The notes under the pieces: generated by a model | The model's database searches: none | Told to the model about the DNA's origin: nothing | Seen by the model: the letters and a program-made list of their open reading frames with translations, nothing else | Made by a program: the position numbers and the translations under genes | Part shown: positions 45,401 through 52,728 of the stretch, one piece after another | Layout of the letters: each line of letters starts with the position of its first letter | Numbering within the stretch: the stretch's first letter is position 1 | Origin: Bacteroidota bacterium | Lineage (GTDB): Bacteria > Bacteroidota > Bacteroidia > Bacteroidales > JACABE01 | DNA: 64,000 bases | Reading direction: 5' to 3' | Assembly: GCA_026391675.1 (NCBI GenBank) | Contig: JAPLDQ010000045.1 | Span: 82,952-146,951 of the forward strand

Positions 45401-48400
45401 CTGCAAAAGATAGCTGTATGAAAACCCTGAATAATATTGCTGCTAACAATACTTATCAGCAAAATAAGCAAATGCTTGACAGTATGCAACAAGATTTTGT
45501 TTTGAAATATAAACGAAAATGCTTGAATACAATTGAAACTTTAAGGCAGATTACAATCAGCCCTGAATACCATTATACTTTGTATTATTATGATCAGGCA
45601 GGTTTGTTGCTAAAAACAATACCACCGGAAGGTGTAAAAACCTATAACGATGCTAATACATTAACTCTAATTAATAATGAACGGCTGAATGGTCTAACAC
45701 AGAGCTATTTCCCATTGCATAGGATGCCAACTATATATACTTATAACTCCTTGAATCAATTGATAAAACAAAAAACTCCCGACGCCGGAACAACATTTTT
45801 CTGGTATGATAAGTTGGGACGCATTATCCTGTCACAAAATGCCAAGCAACAAACTCAAAGTAATTTATATTCCTATACTTTATATGATGCAATTGGACGT
45901 ATTGTTGAAGTTGGTGAAGCAAATCTTGGAAATATTTCTACCACAGAAATGATGTATGATTATACATGGTTTAAAACTCAGATACAAAATAGTACTCGGA
46001 CTCAGATAACTGTTACACTTTATGATAATGCATATTATACAAATACCAACTGGACAACATTGGTTACTAAATTCTCGCAAGATAACCTTCGTAATCGCGT
46101 TGCCATGGTTGCTGTGTATGAAAATAACACACAATTAATGGGAAATAATTATATCCATGCAACTCATTACAGTTATGATATACATGGCAATGTAAATGCA
46201 TTGGTACAGGATAATAAATATGTACAAAATATAGATGTCACACAGCGATTTAAACTCATTAATTACGAATACGACCTTATAAGTGGGAAGGTCAATAAGG
46301 TAATATACCAACCAAATAAAGTGGATCAGTTTATGCATCGTTATGAATATGATGCCGACAATCGCCTGACCCATGTATTTACGTCTAAAGATGGTAAAAT
46401 CTGGGAAAAGGAAGCCAAATACTGGTATTATAAACATGGTCCATTGGCACGTACTGAAATAGGTGACCTTGAAGTGGAGGGTATGGATTATGCCTACACT
46501 CTGCAAGGATGGGTTAAAGGAATAAACAGTAATTCGCTGGATGCCAGTAAAGATCTTGGACGTGATGCTGATAATGGCATACATGCAAAATTCGCTAGTG
46601 ATGCTGCTGCTTATTCATTGCAATATTTTAGGGAAGATTATAAACCAATTGACCAAAATTTTGCTAATTTTACAGCTTCAATTGCTAATATTAATCAATC
46701 CTTAATAGCTGATGCATCAGGATTGTACAATGGAAATATAAGCCACATGGTAACAACGATAAAAGATGGAAATGCTAACATTAAGCCACAGTTAACAGCT
46801 TATCGTTACGACCAGCTTAACCGTATAAAACAAATGCGTGTATACCAGAGTATAACAGCAAATAGTTGGAATGCATCAACGTCTAATGCTTATGCTGAAA
46901 ACTACACATATGATGCCAATGGAAATATAAAAACGCTGGATCGTTACGACAATGCAACTTCACCAGAAAGAATTGACAATTTACAATATGCTTATAATAA
47001 AGATGCACAAGATAATTTAATAAATAACAGATTACGACATATTAACGATGATCCATTAAAGAGTGGATATTGTAATTATGATATTGATAATCAAAATGAT
47101 GATAATTATACTTATGACGTAATTGGCAATTTGGTGGGTGATGCTGCAGAAAATATAAGTAATATTGAATGGAATGTATACGGTAAAATAAAATACATTA
47201 CTAAAACTGTAGGTGATAATATTGAATTTGTTTATGATGCCATGGGTAATCGTATCTGTAAAAAGATAATTCCAAAAACAGGTAATGCTATCTATCATTT
47301 CTATACCCGGGATGCTCAGGGCAATATTCTGGCTACATATAAATCAATTTATGAGGCATTGCCTGCTACATATCATACTTTTTTAAATGAAATTGATTTG
47401 TATGGTAGTAGCCGAATTGGTATTAAAGCTCTGGATAAACTTATGCAAGAACCTCCTACAACTACAGACTCTATATTCAGTCGTATTTTAGGATATAAAC
47501 GATATGAAATAGCTAATCATTTGGGTAACGTAATTTCAATTTTTAGTGATAGGAAAATTGTACAAGGTACAAGCACTATAACAGCTTATCAACCTGTATT
47601 AATCGCAAGTATGGATTATTACCCTTTCGGTATGGCGATGAATGATCGTGGGTTTAACAGCAGTGAATATAGATTCGGATTCAACGGACAAGAGAAAGAT
47701 CAGGAAATTTATAATAATCAAAGTACTACTACTGCAACCTTCTGGGAATATGACGGCAGGATTGGAAGAAGATGGAATGTGGATCCTATGACATGGAAAT
47801 ATTCTTGGGAGAGTCCTTATGCTGTATTTCATAATAACCCAATTTTAATAATTGATCAAAATGGACTTGAAGGAGATACAAAAGATAACCCAGTTGGTCC
47901 TACAAGATTGCAAAGAAAGTTTGAGAGAAAATTTAATTCATGGAAATCGAAACATCTTGAAGAGTTAAAGGATTTAAGTGATAAAGAAATATTAGATCGT
48001 TTTCAAAATGAATATGGAGAAAAAAGATGGTTTAAAAAATATTTAAATAATACTGTTAAAAGTCATGCGACTAATATTGATGTTCATTTAACTGGAATGG
48101 GAGGTAAACTCATCGCAGTTGGTTCAGAATACATGAAAGGTAGTGATAATAAAACAGTTGATTTAAATACTAGTGAGGGAAGATTATTAATAACTTATCA
48201 AATGGAATTTATTCGTGACCAAATTCAAATAATAAATACTGAAACAGGTGAATCGATTTATAATTCAGGTTTACATAGAGGGAGTGTTGGAAGTGGTAAA
48301 ATGATTTATTTTAATTTAAATGGGAATTCAAAAATAACTATTTTAGTAAATGGAGGTATAACTAAAGACGAAAGTACTGTTTTTTATTACAAAATTATTT

Positions 48401-48462
48401 TATATCCTAAATCTGGAACTGATCAAAAAATAGATAATTATAAAATTTTGCCAAAAAAATGA
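39427..48462 (+). CDS. Giant exported Rhs/YD-repeat protein with variable C-terminal domain, component 2
   Basis: 3011 residues. Signal peptide at 1-20 (ILIFLLLINFSYLYS). About 345-395 has the Bacteroidota Rhs block RQQVTKSNTNKEAIAGETIY, then DFQGRPAISILP. A cysteine-rich stretch follows at about 615-785 (CLGSLCYTC, CCWTCEKC). YD repeats run at about 2050-2640 (HYTLYYYDQAGLL, YEYDADNRLTHVF, YTYDVIGNLVGD). The Rhs core comes at about 2740-2815: YRFGFNGQEKDQEIYN, then EYDGRIGRRWNVDP and NNPILIIDQNGLEGD. Beyond it, about 195 residues vary from the other Rhs tips here; they start helical and end as a beta sandwich (RLLITYQMEFIRDQIQIINT, KITILVNGGI). That end is the likely effector or binding domain, type unknown. 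The overlapping next gene is the likely immunity gene. Confidence 0.9.
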   Translation: MRRYILIFLLLINFSYLYSAEEKSINVKTARSLYNSSFGNTSYPLNVKDNKYSTLLTQWFNWGFDDRNGEGIIRLKIDHDNPNIFNAYKATVNFEVTYDKDNNTNTNNHINRAIIPVSSLVFSMEVVYDPLVTLTQQLDMQEFHIPDAVNINVRIISITFEGNNYTAATTPENLIVEAETRVERNYNFISGQGMFLNLKNKAYYLDFDSNEDELEIFWNYIPGAEEYELEWTFINEYEYQSNLINLNYSFKNNATKVRIKDNFYRLPLVFDKGYLVYRVRPVGLNLDWENEDIADWSLIDFTDNINNLITNSSLLGNVSYYHCAGHELKFNWQYIATYAEEGKNKAVVNYMDNTLRSRQQVTKSNTNKEAIAGETIYDFQGRPAISILPVPTGSEPIKFYHKFNLNPSNTHYFWENFDKDASNPCYLAIDSMKTTDGASRYYSPLNPDKTLQQVAVPDAQKFPFVQTEYEPDNTGKIRRQGGAGKEFQLAQNGHYTSYIYGQPSQTELDRLFGSEVGFSEHYQKNAVIDPNGQVSVSYIDMYGKVIATALAGVSPDSLIALESNSDPAPIDENLLASSNHITADSIGVDFSTDFIVTKNNTPYHYTYNLDRNYFNECLGSLCYTCVYDLSITLVNNNCPLNIINNNRKVGTIDSLCSNSSGNYSYDTTVNLNIGSYTLTKKLSLSQTAIDTYATWYIDSMQTRCFNPATDKQPDSNGCCWTCEKCKQSINNYEDYLKTMRGFFPNWSDDSIQSYYNTQQKLCKKMCELPSDCEITYEAMLSDVSPGGQYAQYKEESSGKIKPELFPVSILNEANVLQGINAHTPVNANWRHPYSIYLDQYRDTAYICVDIDDGSIALPNLPLNYIVERKGGRYIRPEYLKDVATFVKYWQSSFAESLLPYHPEYYYYLWCSKNDDPIGNFRNEPISSNQFDRLIGDAVDNITTFNLFDGEGFFENILSIINKDPFFSQYGEGTTGNICDKTYYFMDHKIDITPVDLMGKLLNTYKRLPNSTGEDAISINIAQLAWMTHNCEPAYYNSGYNSSGFCFPEYFRPFVSSNDYGLINPKTFKTYFSYYLMCKKKVQEVMADCFSNDNNSFINQELPPFTMKARGMYSPLYFEDDPSIIGYYFSLIGMDCDFFGIDDYEWSEYYNTFKNDLIFPSECNVNDFLNNNCNYDYHGMNPTYHNCHSHGYGLKDFLCTEDDSHHKGSRIESYIKSYPFMAVNTFNPFYYKKERRFPKLNDSYGMLEDKYGAKGDNDDEVMADMQRKADEYWYHTTGQCPLARDLQMFLSNIATFYNQTTDNTKPSDYLGLLSSSPLNVAARHFSKAFYDALLGDNTEMKQCTWNGSANGSSLSGVISIDGGKLTVDLSGFTTSCNATWERIINISQLTVLSSTTFTVLAKYLDNNDIPKDIVLNGSITNIHPVDIDLYACANLFSTECNTSDEAKALRNVLSTMLLGSQHPTTPHFTSTYPSTPNTTDQGLSDMIINSKLKRYFYDPSSTTQSLKYAVEIITNSTSPVTYDYKFKIKTNNSNPAEIIITFTTEALLPDGYFYAIKHLSGTNNQFEIKFKQQIANPIIPTPSTPPLYTFTYTDFGTYTATVDYTVSYNSIPTQSLEFDAGKCEHPISFSCRTPYHKNFRELESLLQRIVKQGKLSHDFYLFPGSYVSEELLMQWGYVFDLHWKAVNINDTLFVNILGRQDADTICSLWFKPEALPISSNNPPFSPFTSITSVTGFKLHPAHSSQNFSTYFQFTASDGNVSFPMNGGSCLLISDCIEPCKPGTMQYNAIATVDFENNNAFSTNFTPITPNVYQNNFNENVSSPILLPDGNYALVRNFSYSSSTPYYSNPIQEIINPGNGRFLASRIDGSNKTLTIEKTNIPFKIGKNYKVCFDYLDGEYIADILFEMIDSNKTNTIQIQGQLSSSASNNWNWSNSCSSPFTVPVGGLDIVRIYIVINSSSGGYTNFFLDNLQIMEEDSCNNPMNPFPSPPPFSAKDSCMKTLNNIAANNTYQQNKQMLDSMQQDFVLKYKRKCLNTIETLRQITISPEYHYTLYYYDQAGLLLKTIPPEGVKTYNDANTLTLINNERLNGLTQSYFPLHRMPTIYTYNSLNQLIKQKTPDAGTTFFWYDKLGRIILSQNAKQQTQSNLYSYTLYDAIGRIVEVGEANLGNISTTEMMYDYTWFKTQIQNSTRTQITVTLYDNAYYTNTNWTTLVTKFSQDNLRNRVAMVAVYENNTQLMGNNYIHATHYSYDIHGNVNALVQDNKYVQNIDVTQRFKLINYEYDLISGKVNKVIYQPNKVDQFMHRYEYDADNRLTHVFTSKDGKIWEKEAKYWYYKHGPLARTEIGDLEVEGMDYAYTLQGWVKGINSNSLDASKDLGRDADNGIHAKFASDAAAYSLQYFREDYKPIDQNFANFTASIANINQSLIADASGLYNGNISHMVTTIKDGNANIKPQLTAYRYDQLNRIKQMRVYQSITANSWNASTSNAYAENYTYDANGNIKTLDRYDNATSPERIDNLQYAYNKDAQDNLINNRLRHINDDPLKSGYCNYDIDNQNDDNYTYDVIGNLVGDAAENISNIEWNVYGKIKYITKTVGDNIEFVYDAMGNRICKKIIPKTGNAIYHFYTRDAQGNILATYKSIYEALPATYHTFLNEIDLYGSSRIGIKALDKLMQEPPTTTDSIFSRILGYKRYEIANHLGNVISIFSDRKIVQGTSTITAYQPVLIASMDYYPFGMAMNDRGFNSSEYRFGFNGQEKDQEIYNNQSTTTATFWEYDGRIGRRWNVDPMTWKYSWESPYAVFHNNPILIIDQNGLEGDTKDNPVGPTRLQRKFERKFNSWKSKHLEELKDLSDKEILDRFQNEYGEKRWFKKYLNNTVKSHATNIDVHLTGMGGKLIAVGSEYMKGSDNKTVDLNTSEGRLLITYQMEFIRDQIQIINTETGESIYNSGLHRGSVGSGKMIYFNLNGNSKITILVNGGITKDESTVFYYKIILYPKSGTDQKIDNYKILPKK

Positions 48463-49022
48463 AAAAATATATAAAAAAAGGTTTATTATTTATTTTATTA
48501 TTAAATTTTGTGTCTTATATAAATGCCCAAAATGAAGTTGATAGCCTAGCAAGAAGACAAGGTTTTTGGGTATTTGAAGGTGGATATGATTCTTTATTAA
48601 AAATGAATCCAATTGTAATAGCTTATTTTAATAAAGATACTTTGGATGGTCTTTTACAAATGAAAGATAAAAATGAGGAATTAAGATATGAAGTAATGAT
48701 GGATAAAGGTACCCAAACAGGAATAGCTAAAACGTATGATAATAAAGGTCGTTTAATTTATCTTTATCAATTCAAAGACTCAACCCTACTTTCTATTATT
48801 AAATTTTTGGATAGAGGGTCAATTTATGAAATCATCGAATTCAAAAATGGACTTAAGTCTGGTATGAATATACTATTTCATCCTAATGGGAAGCCCTGGA
48901 TTAAACGATCATATATAGAAGGTAAATTAAATGGTGAGTATATAGTTTATAAAAGAAATGGTAAAAAAAGTATAATTTATTATTATAAAGATGATATTTA
49001 TAAAAATTATAAAGAATTTTGA
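48459..49022 (+). CDS. Exported MORN-repeat (YwqK-type) protein, likely immunity
   Basis: 187 residues with a signal peptide (KKGLLFILLLNFVSYINAQ). The mature part is built of MORN_2-type repeats as in YwqK-family antitoxins: KTYDNKGRLIYLYQFKDS, EFKNGLKSGMNILFHPNGKP, YIEGKLNGEYIVYKRNGKKS. It starts within the stop codon of the Rhs gene (ATGA), the standard arrangement for an immunity gene of a polymorphic toxin. Export points to neutralisation outside the cytoplasm. The toxin-immunity relation is inferred from overlap and family; no direct evidence. Confidence 0.8.
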   Translation: MKKYIKKGLLFILLLNFVSYINAQNEVDSLARRQGFWVFEGGYDSLLKMNPIVIAYFNKDTLDGLLQMKDKNEELRYEVMMDKGTQTGIAKTYDNKGRLIYLYQFKDSTLLSIIKFLDRGSIYEIIEFKNGLKSGMNILFHPNGKPWIKRSYIEGKLNGEYIVYKRNGKKSIIYYYKDDIYKNYKEF

Positions 49023-49034
49023 TAATCTCTTTAG

Positions 49035-49145
49035 CAAAAGTTCTTTATTAGTAAATTCAAAAAAATAGCTTATAATAATGGTAAATAAAAAAATGAAGAA
49101 TATTTGAGAGAAGAAAGTTTTATGAGATATTTTTTAGGAAAATAA
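49035..49145 (+). pseudogene. Possible remnant of a second MORN-type immunity gene
   Basis: Just after the YwqK-like gene, one frame reads QKFFISKFKKIAYNNGK, stop, KNEEYLREESFMRYFLGK, stop. The parts either side of the stop resemble MORN_2 repeats ('Y.nGk...eey'). It may be a decayed duplicate of the immunity gene or its lost C-terminal repeats. The stretch is short and AT-rich, so chance is possible. Confidence 0.3.
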
Positions 49146-49311
49146 CAATTAAAAAACATGATAAGAGTTTTGGATAATGTGGTTTTAAAAAGTTATTTTA
49201 AAAATAAAAAATCATTATTGATTTTTTGATTGTAAAATTAAATTAACAAATTACTTTTTAAAGTTACTTAATTTTAGTTACAAAATTACAAATAGAATAA
49301 TACACACAATA

Positions 49312-50271
49312 TTAATCTATAATTTCAATAATATTCCGTTTTGCAAATACGGAACCATCAGAAATTTGAAACTGTCTTTCAGAAATTTTACCAAAAATTA
49401 ACAGTTCCAATAAATAATAGTCGAAAGGTGCTCCAGCGTTTATAGAATATATCATACCACTTGCCATACGAGGATTAATGTCATGTACATAAATCCCTTC
49501 TGGATTTATAATTAACTGAATATTCCATGGACCAATAATTTTAATTAAACGAGCAATTTTATACGCTGTAGCTATAACATACTCATTCATATCTATTTTC
49601 GTTACAATACAGCTTGACGTACCAACAATTAGTCTAATTCGAGGTATGATAATTAGTGGGTTTTCGTTTTCATCATTGAAACAATCAATTGTATAATGGA
49701 TACCGGAAATATATTTCTGAATTATTGGAGTAGAAATTTTGGGGTAATAAAATGATAATTCATTTAATTTAGAGACTTTGTAAGTATAAAGAGACCCCTG
49801 ACCGCCAGATGGTTTGATAATTAATGGAAATATACTTTTAGATTCACTCTTGAGAACCTCCTCGTAAGAATATACTTTAGGAATTTGAATATTTATCGAA
49901 CTAAGCCAATTATACATTTTCTTTTTTGATAGACAAAATTCTACTGTTTTCTTTTGAGGTACTATCAGTTTAACCCTTCGATGGTCGAGCCATTTTTTTA
50001 TTCTAAGTAAAGGTAAAAGGTCGAAATTACTAGCCACACATATCCCTATTATATTATATTTTTCTATTAATTCTTTAACTGTAATTTCCAGTGGCGTATT
50101 TTTACTTTGTGGTAGGATTACAAAGCAATCTACATACTTCTTACATGTACAAAACTCATTAGTTGATGCAACGATCAAACCGATGTTAATTTTAAGTTCC
50201 TGTAATTTTTCTTTAAGATCAATAATGAGTGATGTTCGGTCGACACTATTAATAAAAAGTATATTATCCAT
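49312..50271 (-). CDS. ATP-grasp family enzyme
   Basis: 319 residues. Landmarks of the ATP-grasp fold: FPLIIKPSGGQGSLYTY at about 147-163 (lysine and glycine-rich loop that binds ATP), IIQKYISGIHYTIDCF (the 'E..I.G..y..d' strand, here with Gln), and GPWNIQLIINPEGIYVHDIN then PRMASGM (metal-binding D-x-N-P-R). ATP-grasp enzymes join a carboxylate to an amine or thiol through an acyl phosphate. The N-terminal Rossmann-like half resembles carbamoyl-phosphate-synthase-type relatives. It overlaps the upstream phosphatase by 8 bases. Substrate unknown; last gene of the four-gene operon. Confidence 0.85.
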   Translation of the reverse strand: MDNILFINSVDRTSLIIDLKEKLQELKINIGLIVASTNEFCTCKKYVDCFVILPQSKNTPLEITVKELIEKYNIIGICVASNFDLLPLLRIKKWLDHRRVKLIVPQKKTVEFCLSKKKMYNWLSSINIQIPKVYSYEEVLKSESKSIFPLIIKPSGGQGSLYTYKVSKLNELSFYYPKISTPIIQKYISGIHYTIDCFNDENENPLIIIPRIRLIVGTSSCIVTKIDMNEYVIATAYKIARLIKIIGPWNIQLIINPEGIYVHDINPRMASGMIYSINAGAPFDYYLLELLIFGKISERQFQISDGSVFAKRNIIEIID

Positions 50272-50944
50272 TTATTTTAAGATGAGTTATTGGTTCATTT
50301 ACAAAACATACGTCCCATCTTTCATTTTCGTCTCTTTGTATCCATGTTACTCTGCCAAAATCTATATCAACTTTTCCATAAAAGTCAAATGAGTAGTTAT
50401 ATTCCAATCTAGCAATATATAATAAAATTGCAATTATTGGAGAGCGATGAGCTATAATAACAACTGTTGTATCATTGCAATTAATAATTTTATTAAAACA
50501 ACCTTGGACTCTTGCTTCAAAATCGATTTTTGTTTCTTTTGAACTATTATTCCATTGATTATCTAAATTATATAAATTGTAAATACCTTTCTTATATAAA
50601 TAATAAGATTTAAAGAAAAAAGGGTCCTTTGAATTAATCTTTTCAAGTGAAAGCCCCGCACAAATACCCGCAAAAGTGGATTTTAATTCTTTAAAACTTT
50701 CTATATGAATATTACCTAAATTATTTGCAAGAATACTAGCTGTTTCTTTAGCTCTTATTGATGATGTACAATTAATTTTATTTACAGACAAAGAATTTAA
50801 TTCTAAAAAACCTTTAAAGTCCTTTGAAAACTGCACACAATCCAATCTAGCTTTAGCAGTAAGTGGCTCAGTATCTCCTATCGAAGAAAGTGTGTTGTCT
50901 ACATTTTTGGTAGACTCGAAGTGCCGAATTAAAAATAAATTCAT
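50264..50944 (-). CDS. Histidine phosphatase superfamily protein
   Basis: 226 residues. LIRHFEST at 5-12 is the RHG-type motif with His8 as nucleophile (Phe replaces the usual Gly). Other superfamily landmarks are TSSIRAKETASIL (second Arg), a following Glu in the ELKSTFAG region, and VVIIAHRSPIIAIL (second catalytic His). Such enzymes remove phosphate from sugars, nucleotides, or lipids or act as mutases. There is no signal peptide, so it acts in the cytoplasm. It starts 9 bases after the stop of the MBL-fold gene (minus-strand order) and overlaps the ATP-grasp gene, so the three act in one pathway. Confidence 0.85.
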   Translation of the reverse strand: MNLFLIRHFESTKNVDNTLSSIGDTEPLTAKARLDCVQFSKDFKGFLELNSLSVNKINCTSSIRAKETASILANNLGNIHIESFKELKSTFAGICAGLSLEKINSKDPFFFKSYYLYKKGIYNLYNLDNQWNNSSKETKIDFEARVQGCFNKIINCNDTTVVIIAHRSPIIAILLYIARLEYNYSFDFYGKVDIDFGRVTWIQRDENERWDVCFVNEPITHLKING

Positions 50945-50953
50945 TCTGCTTTT

Positions 50954-51679
50954 TTATAATAAACATTCAGGGAGATCTCCTACAAGCTTAATAGTATTAT
51001 CAACAGGTGCCTGTGTATGGTTGCAGTGATACCCAAATACATTAACATCTGATAATTTTATCATTATTTCTTTATAATAGACATGAGCATTTCCTTCTTT
51101 AAAAGAAATCTCATGGTATATTTCTAAATTCTTTTGCTTTACATTTTTTAAAAATTTAATTGTAGTTTCAATATTCCCTAAATCGCCAGAGTAGTAAATG
51201 AGTTTATTATTTAATTCAAAATAGTAAGCAAAAGTCTGTAATCCTTTAAAATGAAGATCTTTTGTATCTATGTATCCTGCTCCATCTATACTTGAGAGTG
51301 GAATATATTCAATATAATTATTGGGGTCAATCAAGAAGTAAGTCATATATTTATGAATTTGTTCTTTAAATTCTTCTGTTGGATACAATAACTTAACTTT
51401 TTGCTTAATAAGATTTTTATTATTAATATGTAAGATAAATGGATGCAAACTACCGACATGGTCACCATGTAAATGTGTTATAAGTAAATAATCTATATGC
51501 TCAATCATTCCTTTTTTGCATAAATCAGCATAAACAGTATATCCGCAATCAATGAGGATTCTCCCTTGTTTATGCTCTAATATTGCAGCAGAATTGCCAA
51601 TATTGTAATCAAAAATACCTCCAGTACTAACAAATTTAAGATTGATGGAATTATTGGGAATTGATAATTTATTTTGCAT
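50954..51679 (-). CDS. Metallo-beta-lactamase fold hydrolase
   Basis: 241 residues. THLHGDHVGSLHP at 68-80 holds the HxHxDH zinc motif (His69, His71, Asp73, His74). Further ligands are likely in YYSGDLG (Asp) and VFGYHCNHTQ (His). The layout fits a single-domain phosphodiesterase of the RNase Z / PhnP kind more than a beta-lactamase. No export signal. Second gene of the minus-strand operon, between the membrane protein and the phosphatase. A phosphodiesterase and a phosphatase side by side suggest stepwise breakdown or trimming of a phosphorylated small molecule or nucleotide; substrate unknown. Confidence 0.88.
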   Translation of the reverse strand: MQNKLSIPNNSINLKFVSTGGIFDYNIGNSAAILEHKQGRILIDCGYTVYADLCKKGMIEHIDYLLITHLHGDHVGSLHPFILHINNKNLIKQKVKLLYPTEEFKEQIHKYMTYFLIDPNNYIEYIPLSSIDGAGYIDTKDLHFKGLQTFAYYFELNNKLIYYSGDLGNIETTIKFLKNVKQKNLEIYHEISFKEGNAHVYYKEIMIKLSDVNVFGYHCNHTQAPVDNTIKLVGDLPECLL

Positions 51680-51696
51680 TTCTTTAATCTTTATTT

Positions 51697-52119
51697 TTAA
51701 TTAATAATTAACTTATGGAATATTATAAACAATATCCAGGAAATTGTAAATGTTATCACTACAAATACAAAAATACGACTATGTGATATTTTATGCTTTA
51801 AATCATCATTAGATTTAGTATGTAGTCTCATTTCTTTTGGAATCTCAAGATGATCTTCAATTTTTTCAGCAATTTTCACAGCCCTTCTGAAAATGTGTCG
51901 ATTTCGTCTATCTATAAAAAAAAGTACCCATGTGAAGAATATTGCAAAGCATCCAACAATAATAAAATTAATATTTTTGGAATTATGTTTATCAAGGAAA
52001 TCGAAAAGCACCGCATTTAAAGCAAAGAGACCAAACATTTGAAATCTTACATTAACAAAATTTATATATACTTGATTACTTTGTTCATAAATTGTTTTAA
52101 GAAACTCTTTGTCTTTCAT
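51697..52119 (-). CDS. Small membrane protein with three hydrophobic segments
   Basis: 140 residues. Hydrophobic segments at about 26-44, 50-68 and 114-136, with a basic cytosolic loop (DRRNRHIFRRAVKIAEKIED) between the second and third. The 'two segments plus DRR...E' pattern resembles small SLATT/S-4TM-like membrane proteins that serve as effectors in nucleotide-signalling defence systems, but length and motif match are not enough for a firm call. First gene of the four-gene operon, 17 bases before the MBL gene. Confidence 0.7.
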   Translation of the reverse strand: MKDKEFLKTIYEQSNQVYINFVNVRFQMFGLFALNAVLFDFLDKHNSKNINFIIVGCFAIFFTWVLFFIDRRNRHIFRRAVKIAEKIEDHLEIPKEMRLHTKSNDDLKHKISHSRIFVFVVITFTISWILFIIFHKLIIN

Positions 52120-52663
52120 ATTTTAAGTCAAATTAATTTTGTTAAAATCTGAATAATATTTTTAAAGATCCATTGATTATATTAATTTTCACTATTAAAA
52201 ATGTCTTTTTCTTTTATTATAATTGAGTTTTGAAGTAATCTTGTGATTATTCTCTTTTAGTTGTTTAACTATTTAAAAATTACAAATTCTTGTAAATAAC
52301 AATTCAACTTACTGTTATTCAAATACATAGAACGAGGTATAATATAATATGTAAATAGCTAATTTGGTTACAGTTATTTTTAATATGTTAATCTTTTGTA
52401 AAGATAATCATTGATTTTTTTCAATTTAATAGTGTATTAAATATAAATTATTCGTATCAATACCTGATTTTAGCGTTTATAAAAGCAGGATATTCGTTGT
52501 TATAATGTTGACATTTATACCTTTTAGAAAGAGAACTTAGAGATAAGATTCGTTTCGACAGTTATATAACATAAAATTGAAAATGAATAATCCAGAGGTA
52601 AAGCCTCGAGATATCTATTGGAATATTTATTTTTTAAAATAATCCTCGTAAATTCTAATTAAC
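52120..52663. other. AT-rich intergenic region without a convincing gene
   Basis: It contains the promoter area of the minus-strand four-gene operon; TTAATTTG reads on the minus strand shortly before its ATG. A 19-codon plus-strand frame at about 52583 (MNNPEVKPRD) has no support. No RNA gene seen. Confidence 0.5.
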
Positions 52664-52708
52664 TAATTAACAAGAGGCTAACTTAAAAGCATAGTCTCTT
52701 GTTAATTA
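52664..52708 (-). terminator. Terminator-like 13-bp inverted repeat
   Basis: TAATTAACAAGAG (52664-52676) and its exact complement (52696-52708) around a 19-base loop, 20 bases downstream of the Omp28-like stop on the minus strand. The A/T-rich base of the stem lets it act as a terminator, possibly in both directions. Confidence 0.7.
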
Positions 52709-52728
52709 TAAAAATAAACTATAAGTAT

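Noticed and set aside
49151..49200. Possible third copy of the cassette 3' block (AGAGTTTTGGATAATGTGG)
   Set aside because: Only a few bases agree with the 43-base block, and the conserved AATAT-GCAAAAC part is missing.
52583..52642. Short plus-strand frame MNNPEVKPRD
   Set aside because: Only 19 codons, no family resemblance and no promoter.
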